From Thamnaconus septentrionalis (Eukaryota; Chordata; Actinopteri; Tetraodontiformes; Monacanthidae), in assembly GCA_009823395.1 (NCBI GenBank), contig CM020513.1, positions 12,794,001-12,858,000 of the forward strand: a DNA stretch of 64,000 bases. The letters run 5' to 3'. The number at the start of each line of letters is the position of its first letter. The first letter of the stretch is position 1. Below the pieces are notes generated by a model, which worked only from the letters and a program-made list of their open reading frames with translations, had not been told where the DNA came from and ran no database searches. Both the position numbers and the translations under genes were made by a program. This document shows positions 62,700 to 64,000 of the stretch, in pieces.

Positions 62700-63590
62700 G
62701 AGCTGTTGTGCTGTCTGTGACTAGTGGGATGATAATGATGTGCTGGTGTAACCTCATCGTCTAGGCTGTGCGCTGTTTGGTGAGCAATTCTATTGTATTG
62801 TCTCTCTGAGTTTGTGTAGCTACCCAATAATTAATTTGCTAAGTGCTGAATGTTGACGTTGGCATTACCTGTTTTATGATATTAGTATCTTATTTTTAAA
62901 CATTGTCTGACAATGTCTTGACAATGTCCTGACTTAATTTTGGAGGGTCTGGGGTTGAGCTACAGAGCACAGGGCCACCTAGACCACATTCGGCAATATA
63001 GTGTTATTATCGCTATTATTTTTATAATATTTGTCAAATTTGTAGCACAGTCATTTTCTCCTTGTCAACACACTTTTATTGGCGATGAATCAGCTGTACA
63101 TAACTGTGTCTAATTTGCGCTTTTCACCTGGTGAGAGAAAGAAAAGTGGCCATTTTTGGAAAGAATCCAGGAGTGGTTCCTCCTCCTAATGCAGGTGGTA
63201 ATTCAACAGAAAGTCAAAGCAGTGCTAAATGTGTCTGAACAAACTAAAAATGACAATAAAGATCTGTTAGGGAGTAAAAAAAAAAAAAGTCAGCTGCCTC
63301 TTCTTGGTGAGCTGTGCCAAATGATGTAGTTAACTAAAAAAACAAACACCTGGAATTCTCATCTCATCACTTATATACAAGACGGTCTTTTTGCAGATGG
63401 CTATCTCTAATGACTACCCTCGTAGTGACTGTGAACTTTGTTGTATACAACTTGCTCTTCTGACTCATGTGGTTCACATGCAATACTAAATCTTTACAGG
63501 AGGGGGCAGTCAAAGCCTAATTATTCTACTGCGGCAGCCGACGTGGATTTAAAAAAAATTACAGCAGAGAAGGGATCATTAACAAGACAT
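62700..63590. other. Unannotated spacer near the right edge
   Basis: No exon or repeat was recognised apart from a short poly-A run near 63278. Confidence 0.5.
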
Positions 63591-64000
63591 TTTGCTTTTA
63601 TTCAATAAATAATTTACATTATAAACAGCTGACTTGTGGCGCAACATTTGCCTAACATACAAACACAGTTTCTGACGTTCAGCTGTTTCCTTTTTTCATT
63701 GTTGAAATCAGTACAAGTCTGACATTATTTCAAACCAAGCAAGAGCTAAATAGAAAAAAAAAATTAACATAAAGTGCTTTAAATTCAAAAACATGAACGC
63801 CGCAGAAGACATTCCTACGTTCCCTTTGTGGATGAGGTGGGCTGCATTCAGGCTGTTTCATCGGAAGTACAAGAAACAAAAAACTAGCAGAGTGTACTGT
63901 ATTTAGTAAACAAGAGTTTTGTTCTGTGGCGTTCATGTTTCTGTAAAAATCCCTTTTGAGGAAAAAAAAGGTTCACATTCACCAAAATGTCTCATATCCA
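63580..64000 (-). other. Possible 3' UTR end of a minus-strand gene (rgma by synteny)
   Basis: The minus strand has AATAAA at 63602-63597 and no coding frame up to the window edge. In vertebrates RGMA lies downstream of CHD2 in opposite orientation, so this may be its 3' UTR. No coding evidence is present in the window. Confidence 0.3.

Overview
This is a stretch of a vertebrate genome, almost certainly a ray-finned (teleost) fish. Genes are split by GT-AG (and some GC-AG) introns, polyadenylation signals follow the coding regions, CA/CT/TA microsatellites and hAT-like MITEs are abundant, and the gene order matches human 15q26.1 (SLCO3A1 - ST8SIA2 - FAM174B - CHASERR - CHD2 - RGMA) in a compact form. 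All gene assignments come from reading translated exons against remembered family proteins; no search was run.

Layout. 1-9,080: the 3' two thirds of slco3a1 (+), eight exons coding for 495 C-terminal residues and then a 3' UTR; its 5' exons lie left of the window. 9,080-14,700: gene-free, repeat-rich spacer. 14,700-28,400: st8sia2 (+), a polysialyltransferase of 367 residues in five exons, preceded by a GGAGCTG-type minisatellite. 28,900-32,660: fam174b (-), a small single-pass membrane protein, converging tail to tail with st8sia2. 32,700-35,900: spacer with a tRNA-derived SINE. 35,930-41,565: a five-exon, apparently non-coding, polyadenylated transcript (+) in the position and orientation of the lncRNA CHASERR. 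42,146-61,730: complete chd2 (+), 38 coding exons giving a 1,816-residue chromodomain helicase, with a TATA box and a YY1-like site at its presumed promoter. 61,730-64,000: spacer with a possible first exon on + and a poly(A) signal on -, the latter perhaps the end of rgma.

How the parts work together. The most interesting unit is the tandem CHASERR-like lncRNA / chd2 pair: in mammals CHASERR transcription and RNA restrain Chd2 expression in cis, and here the lncRNA poly(A) signal lies only about 600 bp upstream of the chd2 TATA box. The other genes are neighbours by ancient synteny rather than by pathway: slco3a1 is a membrane transporter, st8sia2 builds polysialic acid (for example on NCAM) in the Golgi, fam174b is a membrane protein, and chd2 remodels chromatin.

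Other notable points: three supported and one possible intron with a GC instead of a GT donor; four or more copies of one TGTGATGTCACAAA-containing repeat family; several transposons with readable target-site duplications; and microsatellites sitting directly at splice sites or in the st8sia2 leader. Exon borders were placed by hand from splice signals and reading frame and may be off by a base in places.
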